In this document: positions 16,968-26,824 of the stretch, one piece after another
How the letters are laid out: each line of letters starts with the position of its first letter
How positions within the stretch are numbered: position 1 is the stretch's first letter
Assembly (NCBI RefSeq): GCF_001517625.2
Contig: NZ_LN999828.1
Span: forward strand, 1,070,303-1,134,302
Length of the DNA: 64,000 bases
DNA from: Clostridium sp. AT4
Lineage (GTDB): Bacteria; Bacillota; Clostridia; Lachnospirales; Lachnospiraceae
Reading direction: 5' to 3'
The notes under the pieces: generated by a model
What the model saw: the letters and a program-made list of their open reading frames with translations, nothing else
Told to the model about the DNA's origin: nothing
The model's database searches: none
Position numbers and translations under genes: made by a program

Positions 16968-18146
16968 ATGCAGACAGCGGAACGCTTAGAACAATATGAA
17001 AGAATTACAGGCCGGGAAGCAGAAGATTTTCTGGCCAGGGCAGTGAAACTGGTACAGGAAAACCTGCCGGAATTTACAGAATATTTTCCCGATTCCAACA
17101 GCGAGGAAAATTTTTATCCGCAGACGGAAAACAGAGAATGGACCACCGGCTTTTGGACCGGAGAGATCTGGCTGGCTTATGAGCGAACAAAGGATGAGAA
17201 CCTGAAAAAAGCGGGGCTGCTTCAGGCAAAGTCTTTTTTAAAGAGGATTACAGAGCGTGTGGACGTAGATAACCACGATATGGGATTTCTTTATACTCCG
17301 TCCTGTGTGGCGGCTTACCGGCTTACCGGTGATGAAACTGCAAAAAAAGCCGCCCTTATGGCAGCGGATAATCTGATGGAACGGTTTCAGGAAAAGGGAA
17401 GGTTCTTTCAGGCCTGGGGTGAACTGGGAGCAAAGGACAATTACCGTCTTATCATTGACTGTCTTTTAAATATGCCTTTGCTGTTTTGGGCCAGTGAGGT
17501 GACAGGAGATCCAAAGTACAGAGAAAAGGCGACGGCTCACATTCTCACAGCCATGAACTGTGTGATCCGCCCGGATCATTCCACCTACCATACCTATTTC
17601 TTTGATCCTGAGACGGGAGAGCCTGTAAAGGGTGTGACGCATCAGGGCAACCGCGACGGTTCCGCATGGAGCAGAGGACAGGCCTGGGGAATTTACGGCA
17701 GTGCTTTAAGCTATCATTTCTTAAAGGATCCTGCATATATTGATATTTTCAGAAAAGTTACAGATTATTTTGTAACGCATCTGCCTTCCGATCTGATCCC
17801 CTACTGGGATTTTGATTTTGATGACGGCAGTACAGAACCCAGAGATTCCTCCTCCGCAGCAATCGCAGCCTGCGGTATGCTGGAGATGGCAAAATATCTG
17901 GAGCCTGAGGAGGCAGAAAAATATACAGCCCTGGCAGAAAAACTGATAAAGGCCCTTTGCGATCACTGCGCCGTAAAGGATCACAGTGAGTCAAACGGCC
18001 TTCTTCTTCACGGAACCTATGCCAGAGCCAGCAAGGGAAATCCCTGTACCAACCGGGGGGTGGATGAGTGCAATACCTGGGGAGATTATTTCTTCATGGA
18101 AGCCCTCACCCGTCTGACCGCCGACTGGAAGGTATACTGGTATTAG
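16968..18146 (+). CDS. Unsaturated glucuronyl hydrolase, glycoside hydrolase family 88
   Basis: A 392-residue protein from ATG 16968 (GGAG upstream). It shows the two conserved aspartates of UGL enzymes in HDMGFLY (Asp104) and RLIIDCLLN (Asp164), plus WSRGQAWGIYG and a conserved C-terminal GDYFFMEALTR. It hydrates the 4,5-unsaturated uronic acid left by polysaccharide lyases and releases it from the sugar chain. Lack of a signal peptide places it in the cytoplasm. Together with the lyase it forms a glycosaminoglycan degradation pair. The 3' end overlaps the convergent gene by 4 bp. Confidence 0.93.
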   Translation: MQTAERLEQYERITGREAEDFLARAVKLVQENLPEFTEYFPDSNSEENFYPQTENREWTTGFWTGEIWLAYERTKDENLKKAGLLQAKSFLKRITERVDVDNHDMGFLYTPSCVAAYRLTGDETAKKAALMAADNLMERFQEKGRFFQAWGELGAKDNYRLIIDCLLNMPLLFWASEVTGDPKYREKATAHILTAMNCVIRPDHSTYHTYFFDPETGEPVKGVTHQGNRDGSAWSRGQAWGIYGSALSYHFLKDPAYIDIFRKVTDYFVTHLPSDLIPYWDFDFDDGSTEPRDSSSAAIAACGMLEMAKYLEPEEAEKYTALAEKLIKALCDHCAVKDHSESNGLLLHGTYARASKGNPCTNRGVDECNTWGDYFFMEALTRLTADWKVYWY

Positions 18147-19618
18147 TTTCCGTTTAAAACGTATTCCTTATCATAAATGACTTCTGGAAGGGTAGAGGCA
18201 TCAGATGCTTCTACCTTTCCTTCTACATTCTTATCATCATCAATATAGTAGATAGTGCCGCCGGAAATTTTATACATATAGGAACCGTCTACCTTATAAT
18301 TTTTGCTGTCCGTCTGAACCTTTCCCGATTCATTTACAAGGTACAGGCGGTTTTTTACCTCAAAGACTTCAAAATCAGAGCCGTCTTCGGCCTCTACCAG
18401 CCGTCCCTGATAGTAAAGATAGCCGTCCTTGGTGCCGTTTAGACCGGCTCCCTTATCAGAACCGGAGTCTGCAAAGTAATAGGTGCCGCTGTCTCCGTCT
18501 ACATTCAGATTGGTCTTCTTTCCGGTCACCATTTTTCCGTCGGAGTTACTGTCTCCGAAATAGCCTACCATTTCTTCCCCGGACTGGTTTACCATGCGGA
18601 TCATACCGGTCTGGCGCACGCCGTAAGGGTTAAAGAAATAGGAATCCCCATTCACCTTTGTAGTAGCCCGGCTCATGCTGGAGGCTTTTGCATTTAAATA
18701 GGCCGGCGTTCCGTCGCTTTCAAAATAGTACCAGTTGGAATCTCCGTCTTCTGGCATTTCGTCCGTGTCTCCCTCTGCAAGCTCATCCTTGTCATCACAG
18801 CTTGCAGGATGCTCCGTCAGCTCCAGCCAGGTATCTCTTGCCATAGTACCGTCATTTTCATCGCCCAGATAGACAAAGCGGCTGATCCCTGTCGTGTCTC
18901 CTGCCTCGGCCTCCTCCTCAGCAGCGATCCAGCCTGTCATCATAACGCCGTCCTCATTAAAATAATATTTCCGGTCATTGATGGTTTCGACTGCGTAGGT
19001 ACGGTCATCTGCCCTTTTTGCCTTGCCGTTGGACTGAAAGTAAAACCATTTGGAGGAATCGGAGGCAGAGCTGCGTGCTTCGGAAATGTCGCCGTCTTCG
19101 GGCTTGTCCTCTTCATCGTAATCCAGACACTGCCAGCCGGTTTTGGCATAGCCCTGGTTCTCGCCGCCCAGATAGTAGATATCATCCCCGTCAAAAAACC
19201 AGCCCGTACGCATCCGGCCGTCGCTGTCAAAGGCATATTTATACGTTCCAATGGTTTCCCAGCCGTCACGCTCAAGCTTTCCCTTAGAATCCGTATAGTA
19301 CCAGCCCGCAGGCTTTGAGCCGCCCTCCTCGGTGATGTGGATCCAGGAATTCTTGACCATGGCGCCGGAATCATTTACATAGTATTCATCGTCGATCCAC
19401 TGGTTCACAGTCATCTTTCCGTCGCTTCCCAGATAAAAGGAAGAGTCGCCGGAGGTTTTCCAGGTATTTGTCACATAGTTTCCGGAAGCATCCTTATAAC
19501 GCCAGGTGCCGTCCTCCGTGACCCAGCCGATATCCGCGGCCTGAGCGCAGAATGCAGAACCCAAAGAGAGAAGCAGGGCTGCTCCGAGGGTAGGAATGAA
19601 TGACTTGTATTTTTTCAT
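18143..19618 (-). CDS. Secreted cell-wall-binding (choline-binding-type) repeat protein
   Basis: About 491 residues from ATG 19618 (GAAGGAG upstream; a TTG two codons earlier is possible). A signal peptide ends near FCAQAA. The rest is a series of aromatic/glycine repeats of the cell wall-binding type (GWVTEDGTWRYKDASGNYV, WYYTDSKGKLERDGW, YYFNEDGVMMTGW), interrupted by acidic inserts (about residues 165-180 and 270-285). No catalytic domain is seen. Such proteins attach to the cell surface through choline or teichoic acids. The gene runs convergently to GH88. Confidence 0.85.
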   Translation of the reverse strand: MKKYKSFIPTLGAALLLSLGSAFCAQAADIGWVTEDGTWRYKDASGNYVTNTWKTSGDSSFYLGSDGKMTVNQWIDDEYYVNDSGAMVKNSWIHITEEGGSKPAGWYYTDSKGKLERDGWETIGTYKYAFDSDGRMRTGWFFDGDDIYYLGGENQGYAKTGWQCLDYDEEDKPEDGDISEARSSASDSSKWFYFQSNGKAKRADDRTYAVETINDRKYYFNEDGVMMTGWIAAEEEAEAGDTTGISRFVYLGDENDGTMARDTWLELTEHPASCDDKDELAEGDTDEMPEDGDSNWYYFESDGTPAYLNAKASSMSRATTKVNGDSYFFNPYGVRQTGMIRMVNQSGEEMVGYFGDSNSDGKMVTGKKTNLNVDGDSGTYYFADSGSDKGAGLNGTKDGYLYYQGRLVEAEDGSDFEVFEVKNRLYLVNESGKVQTDSKNYKVDGSYMYKISGGTIYYIDDDKNVEGKVEASDASTLPEVIYDKEYVLNGN

Positions 19619-19811
19619 GATCAAAGGTTCTCCTTCTGGTAATTTTTTGAAATTTACAGGTCTATTGTATCATATAGAAAAGTTCCACACAATAAAGTTC
19701 ACAAAATTGTCAGAAAATGTGCTGTTTTTTGTTATCCTTTCATTGAAAAAATGGAAGCTTTCCTTTATAATCATAAATCGTGGGACGACACAGCCCTAAA
19801 GGAGGAGACAA

Positions 19812-20555
19812 ATGGAACGGGGACCCATACGGGCGGCTATTATATCAGATACCCACGGCGTTTTAAGGCCGGAGGTGGAACGGATTTTAGAGACCTGCGA
19901 TGTGATCGTACATGCAGGAGATTTTGATACGCAGATGCTTTATCACAAGCTGGAGGTAAACCAGCCCCTTTTTGCGGTGAGGGGAAACAATGACCGCGGC
20001 TGGTCCGGAGGCCTTCCGGGGATTAAGCGTTTTGAGATCGAAGGCGTAAAATTCATCATGGCCCACGAAAGGACACAGATTCCGGGCAGCCTGGGAGACG
20101 CTCAGGTGGTTGTTTTTGGCCATTCCCATATGTACCAGCAGCAGGAGATAAATGGACGGCTCTGGCTCAATCCAGGAAGCTGCGGCTATAAACGTGGTAC
20201 CCTGCCCCTTTCCATGGCGGTGATGACCATAGAAAACGGAGCCTATACGCTGGAAACCATATGGCTGGAAAAGGGCTACGGAACGCCCGAAGATGCCATC
20301 GCAAAACGGGAAAAACCGAAGAAAAACAGGTATGAGCGTCAGCAGAAGCGTCATATGCAGGAGAAAAAGGATAAGGAAATGCTGTTTTTGATCGCAAAGA
20401 TCCTGCGTCTTTATCAGGCAGATGCTTCCAGAGCCTGGGTTGTTAAAAATACAGGAAATGACCCAGAGCTTACAGCAAAAATTTACGATCTGTGCGGGAT
20501 GGAGGAAACCTCCGACGCCCACCGGATTCTGGCAAAATTAAAGGAAGGGATCTGA
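19812..20555 (+). CDS. YfcE-like metallophosphoesterase with a basic C-terminal extension
   Basis: 247 residues. Metal-ligand motifs are SDTHG (12-16), HAGDFD (about 35), RGNNDRG (about 58) and GHSHMY (about 103), and the NPGSCG motif follows; these define the MJ0936/YfcE phosphodiesterase family. The last 75 residues are an extra basic helical segment (EKPKKNRYERQQKRHMQEKK and onward) not part of the catalytic fold. RBS AAAGGAGGAG precedes ATG 19812. The substrate is unknown. Confidence 0.85.
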   Translation: MERGPIRAAIISDTHGVLRPEVERILETCDVIVHAGDFDTQMLYHKLEVNQPLFAVRGNNDRGWSGGLPGIKRFEIEGVKFIMAHERTQIPGSLGDAQVVVFGHSHMYQQQEINGRLWLNPGSCGYKRGTLPLSMAVMTIENGAYTLETIWLEKGYGTPEDAIAKREKPKKNRYERQQKRHMQEKKDKEMLFLIAKILRLYQADASRAWVVKNTGNDPELTAKIYDLCGMEETSDAHRILAKLKEGI

Positions 20556-21432
20556 AACCAGGTCTCTTCCTTTTATAAATGCGCTTTAGCGCGCCATCTT
20601 TTTCTTTTCCTCTTCCACTTAAGGTATTGAGCTGATTTTCTGTTTCCACGCCTTCAGCGATGATATGGATGTTTAAATTCTTTGCAATCTGGATCAGGCC
20701 CCCGGCGATGGCTGCGCAGGAAGGATTTGTTTCCAGCTGCCATACAAACATACGCTCCAGCTTTACTGTGTTTACCGGAAGGTCAAGGATGCCTGTAACC
20801 GGGACACAGCCGGAACCGAAATGGTTCAGTACCAGCTCCACGCCAAGGTGTGCCAGCTCCTGCATGGTAATATTTACGTTTAAGTAAACGGAGGATAAAG
20901 CTGTATCATCCAGCTCTAAAGCAAGTTTTCCGGATGGGATATGGAAACGGGTAATTACATCCTCTACCTTGTCTATAAAGTCCTCCTGGGTCAGCAGGAG
21001 AGGAGATACAGGAATACAGATGGATTCAAACTCTTTTCCTTCTTCCATCAGACGTGCGATCAAACGGCCCGCATCCTCCAGGGCATAGTAGCCAACGGCC
21101 CGTATCTGCCCGGAGTCCTCGGCAATGGGGCGGTAGCGGACCTCGATTTCATTTTTCTCCAGAGCAGTCTGCAGATATCGGGCAATGGCCTGGCGGCGCA
21201 GAACCTGCTCGTGAAGTTTGGAGTCAAAGACAGCGTACTGGTTTGGACCGTATTCCTCAGCGGCAGATACGGCAGCGTCGAGATTTTTCAGGACCGAGGT
21301 CATATCCGCTCCATAGGCAGGACAGGAGCAGATGCCGATTTGGGATATGAATCTCCCTAAAAATGTGCGATATTTAAAATCCTGCAACGTACCAATATAT
21401 TCCATTATAGTACAATACAGGCAAAATCTCAA
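20470..21432 (-). pseudogene. Degenerate, truncated GGDEF-EAL protein remnant
   Basis: The frame starts in the last third of a GGDEF domain (SQIGICSCPAYGADMTSVLK), without the GGDEF signature, and continues into an EAL-like domain (YLQTALEKNEIEVRYRPIAE to AEGVETENQLN). The EAL catalytic motifs are changed: no EAL triplet, LELDDTA for LELTES and NHFGSGC for DDFGTG. After about 20620 the domain breaks off and the frame runs 86 bp into the antisense of the phosphoesterase gene. So it looks like a decayed cyclic-di-GMP protein, though a minor scaffold role cannot be excluded. Confidence 0.7.
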
Positions 21433-21479
21433 ATTTAATTCAAAAATGCTGAAAAATATAAAAGTTGTTTCCTTTTTCT

Positions 21480-21507
21480 TTGCAAATGGACCGGAGTATG
21501 GTATACT
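21480..21507 (+). promoter_or_regulatory. Putative promoter of the pyrH-frr-uppS operon
   Basis: TTGCAA (21480-21485), 16 bp spacer and TATACT (21502-21507). Confidence 0.55.
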
Positions 21508-21576
21508 GTAATGAGAGTATCAGCTGCCGCCGTGTTCGGCTGTCAGGTGATAAGTGAACAAAGGAGAGATTCACCC

Positions 21577-22278
21577 ATGAAAATGAATCGAGTATTTTTA
21601 AAATTAAGCGGCGAGGCACTTGCCGGACCGAAAAAGACCGGGTTTGATGAGGATACGGTAAAAGAAGTTGCCAGACAGGTAAAGCTTTCTGTGGATGCAG
21701 GTGTCCAGGTAGGTATCGTGATCGGAGGCGGGAATTTCTGGAGAGGCCGCACCAGTGAGGCTATTGACCGTACAAAAGCGGATCAGATCGGCATGCTGGC
21801 TACGATTATGAACTGCATTTATGTATCTGAGATTTTCCGCAATGCAGGGATGAAAACCCAGATTTTAACCCCCTTTGAGTGCGGCTCTATGACAAAGCTG
21901 TTTTCAAAAGACCGTGCAAATAAGTGCTTTGAACAGGGAATGGTGGTATTTTTTGCAGGCGGAACCGGTCATCCGTACTTCTCTACGGATACGGGAATTG
22001 CGCTTCGGGCCATTGAGATGGATGCAGACTGTATTCTGCTGGCAAAGGCAATTGACGGCGTATACGACAGCGATCCTAAGCTGAATCCTGAAGCGAAAAA
22101 GTATGATACCATTTCCATTCAGGAGGTTATCGATAAGCAGCTGGCAGTGGTAGATCTGACTGCTTCCATCATGTGCATGGAGCATAAGATGCCCATGGCT
22201 GTATTCAGCTTAAATGAACCAGACGGCATTGCAAACGCTATGCAGGGCCGGATCAACGGAACCATCGTTACCGCATAG
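21577..22278 (+). CDS. pyrH: UMP kinase
   Basis: 233 residues from ATG 21577 behind AAGGAGAG; longer in-frame extensions have no RBS. The amino acid kinase fold shows KLSGEALAG, VGIVIGGGNFWRG and a DGVYDSDPK loop. The enzyme phosphorylates UMP to UDP in the cytoplasm and is allosterically regulated. In many Firmicutes rpsB and tsf precede pyrH; here they are absent and the EAL remnant lies upstream. Confidence 0.96.
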   Translation: MKMNRVFLKLSGEALAGPKKTGFDEDTVKEVARQVKLSVDAGVQVGIVIGGGNFWRGRTSEAIDRTKADQIGMLATIMNCIYVSEIFRNAGMKTQILTPFECGSMTKLFSKDRANKCFEQGMVVFFAGGTGHPYFSTDTGIALRAIEMDADCILLAKAIDGVYDSDPKLNPEAKKYDTISIQEVIDKQLAVVDLTASIMCMEHKMPMAVFSLNEPDGIANAMQGRINGTIVTA

Positions 22279-22355
22279 TTTCCGGCAGGACGCAGGCGCC
22301 GCCGGGTATGAATTTTATAAAATCAGGCCGACAGGCCCGCATTACAGGAGGACAT

Positions 22356-22907
22356 ATGGAAGATTTAAAGTTTTATGAGGATAAGATGAACAAGACACTG
22401 GACGTACTGGTATCTGATTACGCTGCCATCCGCGCAGGCCGTGCCAATCCCCATGTTCTTGATAAGATCAGAGTTGACTATTACGGCACTCCGACCCCGA
22501 TTCAGCAGGTGGGCAATGTATCTGTTCCCGAGGCCCGCATGATCGTAATCCAGCCATGGGAGAAGAGCCTGTTAAAGGCCATCGAAAAGGCAATCCTTAC
22601 CTCTGAGCTGGGCATTAACCCAACCAATGACGGAAACTGCATCCGCTTAGTCTTCCCTGAGATGACAGAGGACCGCAGAAAAGAGGTTGCCAAGGATGTA
22701 AAGAAAAAGGGAGATGGAGCCAAGGTTGCCATCCGCAACATCCGCCGGGATGCAAATGACGCATTTAAAAAGGCAGAAAAAGCAGGAGATATGTCAGAGG
22801 ACGAACTGGCAGAGACTACAGAGAAGATGCAGAAGCTTACCGATAAGATGGTTGAGCGCGTAGATAAGCTGGTAGAAGAAAAGACAAAGGAAATCATGAC
22901 CGTTTAA
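22356..22907 (+). CDS. frr: Ribosome recycling factor
   Basis: 183 residues from ATG 22356 (ACAGGAGGAC upstream). The sequence shows IRAGRANPHVLDKI, PEARMIVIQPWEKS and EMTEDRRKEVAKDVKKKGD, the signatures of RRF, which with EF-G splits post-termination ribosomes. The gene follows pyrH, as in most bacteria. Confidence 0.97.
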   Translation: MEDLKFYEDKMNKTLDVLVSDYAAIRAGRANPHVLDKIRVDYYGTPTPIQQVGNVSVPEARMIVIQPWEKSLLKAIEKAILTSELGINPTNDGNCIRLVFPEMTEDRRKEVAKDVKKKGDGAKVAIRNIRRDANDAFKKAEKAGDMSEDELAETTEKMQKLTDKMVERVDKLVEEKTKEIMTV

Positions 22908-23003
22908 GGCCGTGAAAGGGATACTTCCCATATGTGGAGGCAGGAGCGACTCCTGCCTTTTCATCTATTCAGAAATATTCCTGGAGAGAAAGGCGGAGAA
23001 AGA

Positions 23004-23723
23004 ATGGCTTTAGATACAAATGCAGTAATACCGGCCCATGTGGCCCTGATCTTAGACGGAAACGGACGGTGGGCTAAAAAAAGAGGGCTTCCCAGAACCA
23101 TGGGACATAAGGAGGGCTGCGTTACAGTAGAGAAAACGGTGGAAATTGCAGCCAGAATGGGCATCCGTTATCTGACGGTTTATGGATTTTCCACGGAAAA
23201 CTGGAAGCGCTCCGAGGATGAGGTAGGAGCTCTGATGCAGCTGTTCCGCTACTACATGGTGCGCCTGTTAAAAATTGCTTCTGCAAATAATGTCCGGGTG
23301 AAGATGATCGGAGACCGGTCCCGCTTTGCAAAGGATATCATTGCAGGCATCAACCGTCTGGAAAATGAGACAAAGGACAATACAGGCCTTACGTTTGTGA
23401 TCGCGGTAAATTACGGCGGCAGGGATGAGATCCGCAGGGCAGCTGCAAAACTGGCAACTGACGCCGCCAGAGGAGCGCTGGATCCGGATGCTGTAACAGA
23501 GGATGTATTTGCCTCTTATCTGGATACGGCGGGAATCCCGGATCCGGATCTTTTGATCCGTACCAGCGGTGAACTGCGCCTGTCTAATTACCTTTTATGG
23601 CAGCTGGCTTATACAGAGCTTTATGTAACAGACTGTCTGTGGCCTGATTTCAGCCAGGAAGAGCTGGAAAAGGCAATCCTGCAGTATAATAAAAGAGACC
23701 GGCGGTTCGGCGGAGTAAAGTAG
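23004..23723 (+). CDS. uppS: Isoprenyl transferase (undecaprenyl diphosphate synthase)
   Basis: 239 residues from ATG 23004 (GGCGGAGAAAG upstream). The cis-prenyltransferase signature LILDGNGRWAKKRG with catalytic Asp18, the middle RTSGELRLSN motif and the C-terminal LWPDFSQEEL are visible. It makes the C55 lipid carrier for peptidoglycan synthesis. It stands before cdsA in the lipid/isoprenoid operon. Confidence 0.97.
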   Translation: MALDTNAVIPAHVALILDGNGRWAKKRGLPRTMGHKEGCVTVEKTVEIAARMGIRYLTVYGFSTENWKRSEDEVGALMQLFRYYMVRLLKIASANNVRVKMIGDRSRFAKDIIAGINRLENETKDNTGLTFVIAVNYGGRDEIRRAAAKLATDAARGALDPDAVTEDVFASYLDTAGIPDPDLLIRTSGELRLSNYLLWQLAYTELYVTDCLWPDFSQEELEKAILQYNKRDRRFGGVK

Positions 23724-23741
23724 GAAAGGAGACAGAAGTCC

Positions 23742-24542
23742 ATGTTTACCACACGACTGATAAGCGGAATTATACTGGTGCTTCTGGCAGTCCTTTTTGT
23801 GGGAAAGGGAGGACTGATCCTGTTTGGAGTCACAGCCCTTATTTCACTTGTGGGCCTTTTTGAGTTGTATCGTGTTTTGGGGATTGAAAATCGTTCGGTA
23901 GGTGCGGTGGGTTATATTACAGCCCTTTCTTACTATGGGATTTTGTGGTGGGAAGGCCATGAGTATCTGAACCTTATGATTATCCTCTGTCTGATGGTGT
24001 TAATGGGTCTTTATGTATTTACCTTTCCAAAGTACAAGACAGAAGAGATTACAGGGGCTTTTTTCGGTGTATGCTATGTTCCGGTGATGCTTTCCTTTTT
24101 GTATCAGACCAGGGAAATGCAGGACGGAGTTTATCTGGTGTGGCTGATCTTTTTAAGTTCCTGGGGATGTGATACCTGCGCTTACTGCAGTGGGATGCTT
24201 CTTGGAAAACATAAGCTGGCTCCTGTGTTAAGCCCTAAAAAATCCATAGAGGGAGCAATAGGCGGTACTCTTGGTTCTGCGATTTTAGGTCTCATTTATG
24301 CATGGATCTTTGGTTCCAGAATGCACGGGATTGAAGAACCCGTGATTGCTTGTACCGTAGCCTGTGCCATTGCGGCTGTTATTTCCCAGATCGGAGATCT
24401 GGCGGCATCTGCCATTAAACGTAATCACAAAGTAAAAGACTACGGTCATATCATACCGGGGCACGGAGGGATTCTCGACCGGTTTGACAGTATGATCTTT
24501 ACCGCTCCGGCGATTTATTTTGTTCTTACCTTTTTAGGATAA
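23742..24542 (+). CDS. cdsA: Phosphatidate cytidylyltransferase
   Basis: 266 residues with about seven transmembrane segments. The C-terminal CDP-diglyceride synthetase signature is visible in LAPVLSPKKSIEGAIGG and SQIGDLAASAIKRNHKVKDY, then GHGGILDRFDSM. It makes CDP-diacylglycerol from phosphatidate and CTP at the membrane. Confidence 0.95.
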   Translation: MFTTRLISGIILVLLAVLFVGKGGLILFGVTALISLVGLFELYRVLGIENRSVGAVGYITALSYYGILWWEGHEYLNLMIILCLMVLMGLYVFTFPKYKTEEITGAFFGVCYVPVMLSFLYQTREMQDGVYLVWLIFLSSWGCDTCAYCSGMLLGKHKLAPVLSPKKSIEGAIGGTLGSAILGLIYAWIFGSRMHGIEEPVIACTVACAIAAVISQIGDLAASAIKRNHKVKDYGHIIPGHGGILDRFDSMIFTAPAIYFVLTFLG

Positions 24543-24592
24543 ACGATTTTGTGAAAAATGTGTATTTTCGTAAAATGAGGAGAATATAAGTT

Positions 24593-25753
24593 ATGATAAA
24601 GAAGATCTCAGTTCTGGGTTCTACGGGTTCCATCGGTACTCAGACACTGGAAATTGCAAGATACAATCAGGACATTGGGATCACTGCGCTGGCGGCAGGT
24701 TCCAATGTGGAGCTTTTGGAAAAGCAGGTACGGGAATTTCATCCAAAAATCGCCTGCCTCTGGAAAGAAGAGGCGGCCAGAGAGCTTAAACGCCGGATCA
24801 GGGATCTGGATGTGAAGGTGGTAAGCGGGATGGAAGGCTTGATGGAGGCAGCCTGTGAGCCGGAGGCTCAGATTGTGGTGACTGCTGTAGTAGGCATGAT
24901 CGGTATCCGCCCTACCATAGCGGCCATGGAGGCGGGAAAGGATATTGCCCTGGCAAATAAGGAAACCCTTGTGACGGCAGGCCATATCATTATGCCTCTG
25001 GCAAAGGAAAAGGGAGTAAAGATTCTTCCTGTAGATTCGGAACATTCTGCTATTTTCCAATGCCTTCAGGGAGCGGGAGAGAACCGGATCCACAAGATTC
25101 TTCTGACGGCTTCCGGAGGCCCATTCAGAGGCCGCTCCAGAGAACAGCTGGCCGGTGTACAGCCGGAGGATGCCTTAAAGCATCCCAACTGGTCCATGGG
25201 GCGCAAGATTACCATTGATTCTTCTACTATGGTAAATAAGGGACTGGAGGTTATGGAGGCCCACTGGCTCTTTGATGTGGATATGGATCAGGTTCAGGTA
25301 GTGATCCAGCCTGCCAGCGTGATCCACTCCATGATCGAATATGAGGATGGAGCCGTGATCGCACAGCTTGGCACACCGGATATGAAGCTGCCCATTCAGT
25401 ACGCTCTTTACTATCCGGAGCGCCGTTTCCTTCCGGGAGACCGTCTGGATTTTACAAAGTTAAAAGAGATTACGTTTGATGAGCCGGATATGGAAACCTT
25501 CCGGGGCTTAAAGCTGGCTTACGAGGCCGGAAAAGCCGGAGGCTCCCTGCCTACCGTGTTTAACGCGGCCAATGAACTGGCGGTTTCATTGTTTCTGGAG
25601 AAAAAAATCCCCTATCTAGCCATCACAGATCTGATCCAGGGCGCGATGGAAAACCATAAGAGAAAAGCGGCTCCGAATGTGGATCAGATTCTGGCAGCGG
25701 AGCAGGAGGCATATGACTTTATCAGAGAGACATTAAGAAAGGAACGCATTTAG
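24593..25753 (+). CDS. dxr: 1-deoxy-D-xylulose 5-phosphate reductoisomerase
   Basis: 386 residues with NADPH-binding GSTGSIG near residues 9-15 and catalytic-region segments LPVDSEHSAIFQCL and MVNKGLEVMEAHWLF. It commits carbon to the methylerythritol isoprenoid pathway together with ispG nearby. RBS GAGGAG (24580s) precedes ATG 24593. Confidence 0.97.
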   Translation: MIKKISVLGSTGSIGTQTLEIARYNQDIGITALAAGSNVELLEKQVREFHPKIACLWKEEAARELKRRIRDLDVKVVSGMEGLMEAACEPEAQIVVTAVVGMIGIRPTIAAMEAGKDIALANKETLVTAGHIIMPLAKEKGVKILPVDSEHSAIFQCLQGAGENRIHKILLTASGGPFRGRSREQLAGVQPEDALKHPNWSMGRKITIDSSTMVNKGLEVMEAHWLFDVDMDQVQVVIQPASVIHSMIEYEDGAVIAQLGTPDMKLPIQYALYYPERRFLPGDRLDFTKLKEITFDEPDMETFRGLKLAYEAGKAGGSLPTVFNAANELAVSLFLEKKIPYLAITDLIQGAMENHKRKAAPNVDQILAAEQEAYDFIRETLRKERI

Positions 25754-25757
25754 CCAG

Positions 25758-26807
25758 ATGAATATCATTTTATCAATACTGATCCTGGGGGCCATTATTC
25801 TGATCCATGAACTGGGCCATTTTCTGATGGCAAAGGTTTGTGGAATCGGGGTAGTGGAGTTTTCTCTGGGTATGGGGCCCAGATTGTTCAGTGTGGAGAT
25901 GGGGGAAACCAAGTATTCCATCAAGGCCTTTCCTTTTGGCGGTTCCTGTGCCATGTTGGGAGAAGATGAGGAAGCGGATGAGGAGAGCGCCTTTGGAAAT
26001 AAATCGGTCTGGGCCAGAATTGCCGTCGTGGCCGGAGGCCCTGTATTTAATTTTATACTGGCATTTTTTCTGGCAATGATCTTGGTGGGCGTTTCCGGCG
26101 GCTATACGGTTCCTGAGGTTTTGGGGGTAGAGGAGGGCTTTCCTGCAAAGGAGGCCGGTCTTTTACCAGGAGATGTGATTACCCATGTCAATGGCCGTTC
26201 CATCCATTCCTACCGGGATTTTACAACTTATGTGTTTACTCATCCGGGAAAGGAGCTTAAGCTCACCTGGAAGAGGGAAGGAGAAGATGGAAAAAAGGAA
26301 AAACTGAGCGCTTCTGTGACGCCTGTGCTTACAGAAAATGGACAGCAGCTCATTGGCGTACAGTTTCAGCCTGGGATTGAACCGGCAGATACACTTTTGG
26401 AGCTGATGCGCCAGTCGGTATATGAGGTACAGTTCTGGATCCGATATGTATTTGATACCTTTTATATGATGTTTCATGGAGCCGTATCGGTTGATGATAT
26501 CAGCGGCCCGGTTGGAATCGTAAGCACCATCGATCAGACCGTGGATGAGGCGTCACAGGCGGGAGCCGGGGCTGTGGCGATGACTCTGGTAAATTTCGGC
26601 GTTCTTTTAAGCGCCAATCTGGGTGTGATGAACCTGATCCCTTTTCCGGCCCTGGATGGCGGAAGGCTGTTTTTCCTGTTTTTGGAGGCTCTTCGAGGAA
26701 AGCCTGTTGACCAGGAAAAGGAGGCTATGATCCATACAGCGGGAATGGCGCTTTTACTGGCGTTTATGGTATTTATTCTGTTTAACGATGTGAGAAAGCT
26801 GTTTTAA
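25758..26807 (+). CDS. rseP: RIP metalloprotease RseP, site-2 protease
   Basis: 349 residues. The zinc site HELGH (residues 17-21) lies in the first membrane helix; a PDZ domain spans about 110-190; the second metal motif [15 protein letters not shown] is near 290. It cuts transmembrane substrates in regulated intramembrane proteolysis. It starts 5 bp after dxr. Confidence 0.95.
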   Translation: MNIILSILILGAIILIHELGHFLMAKVCGIGVVEFSLGMGPRLFSVEMGETKYSIKAFPFGGSCAMLGEDEEADEESAFGNKSVWARIAVVAGGPVFNFILAFFLAMILVGVSGGYTVPEVLGVEEGFPAKEAGLLPGDVITHVNGRSIHSYRDFTTYVFTHPGKELKLTWKREGEDGKKEKLSASVTPVLTENGQQLIGVQFQPGIEPADTLLELMRQSVYEVQFWIRYVFDTFYMMFHGAVSVDDISGPVGIVSTIDQTVDEASQAGAGAVAMTLVNFGVLLSANLGVMNLIPFPALDGGRLFFLFLEALRGKPVDQEKEAMIHTAGMALLLAFMVFILFNDVRKLF

Positions 26808-26824
26808 CAGGAGGAAACGTTAAG

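Noticed and set aside
19887-20522. 211-codon minus-strand frame opposite the phosphoesterase
   Set aside because: Antisense shadow; the plus strand has all metal-binding motifs.
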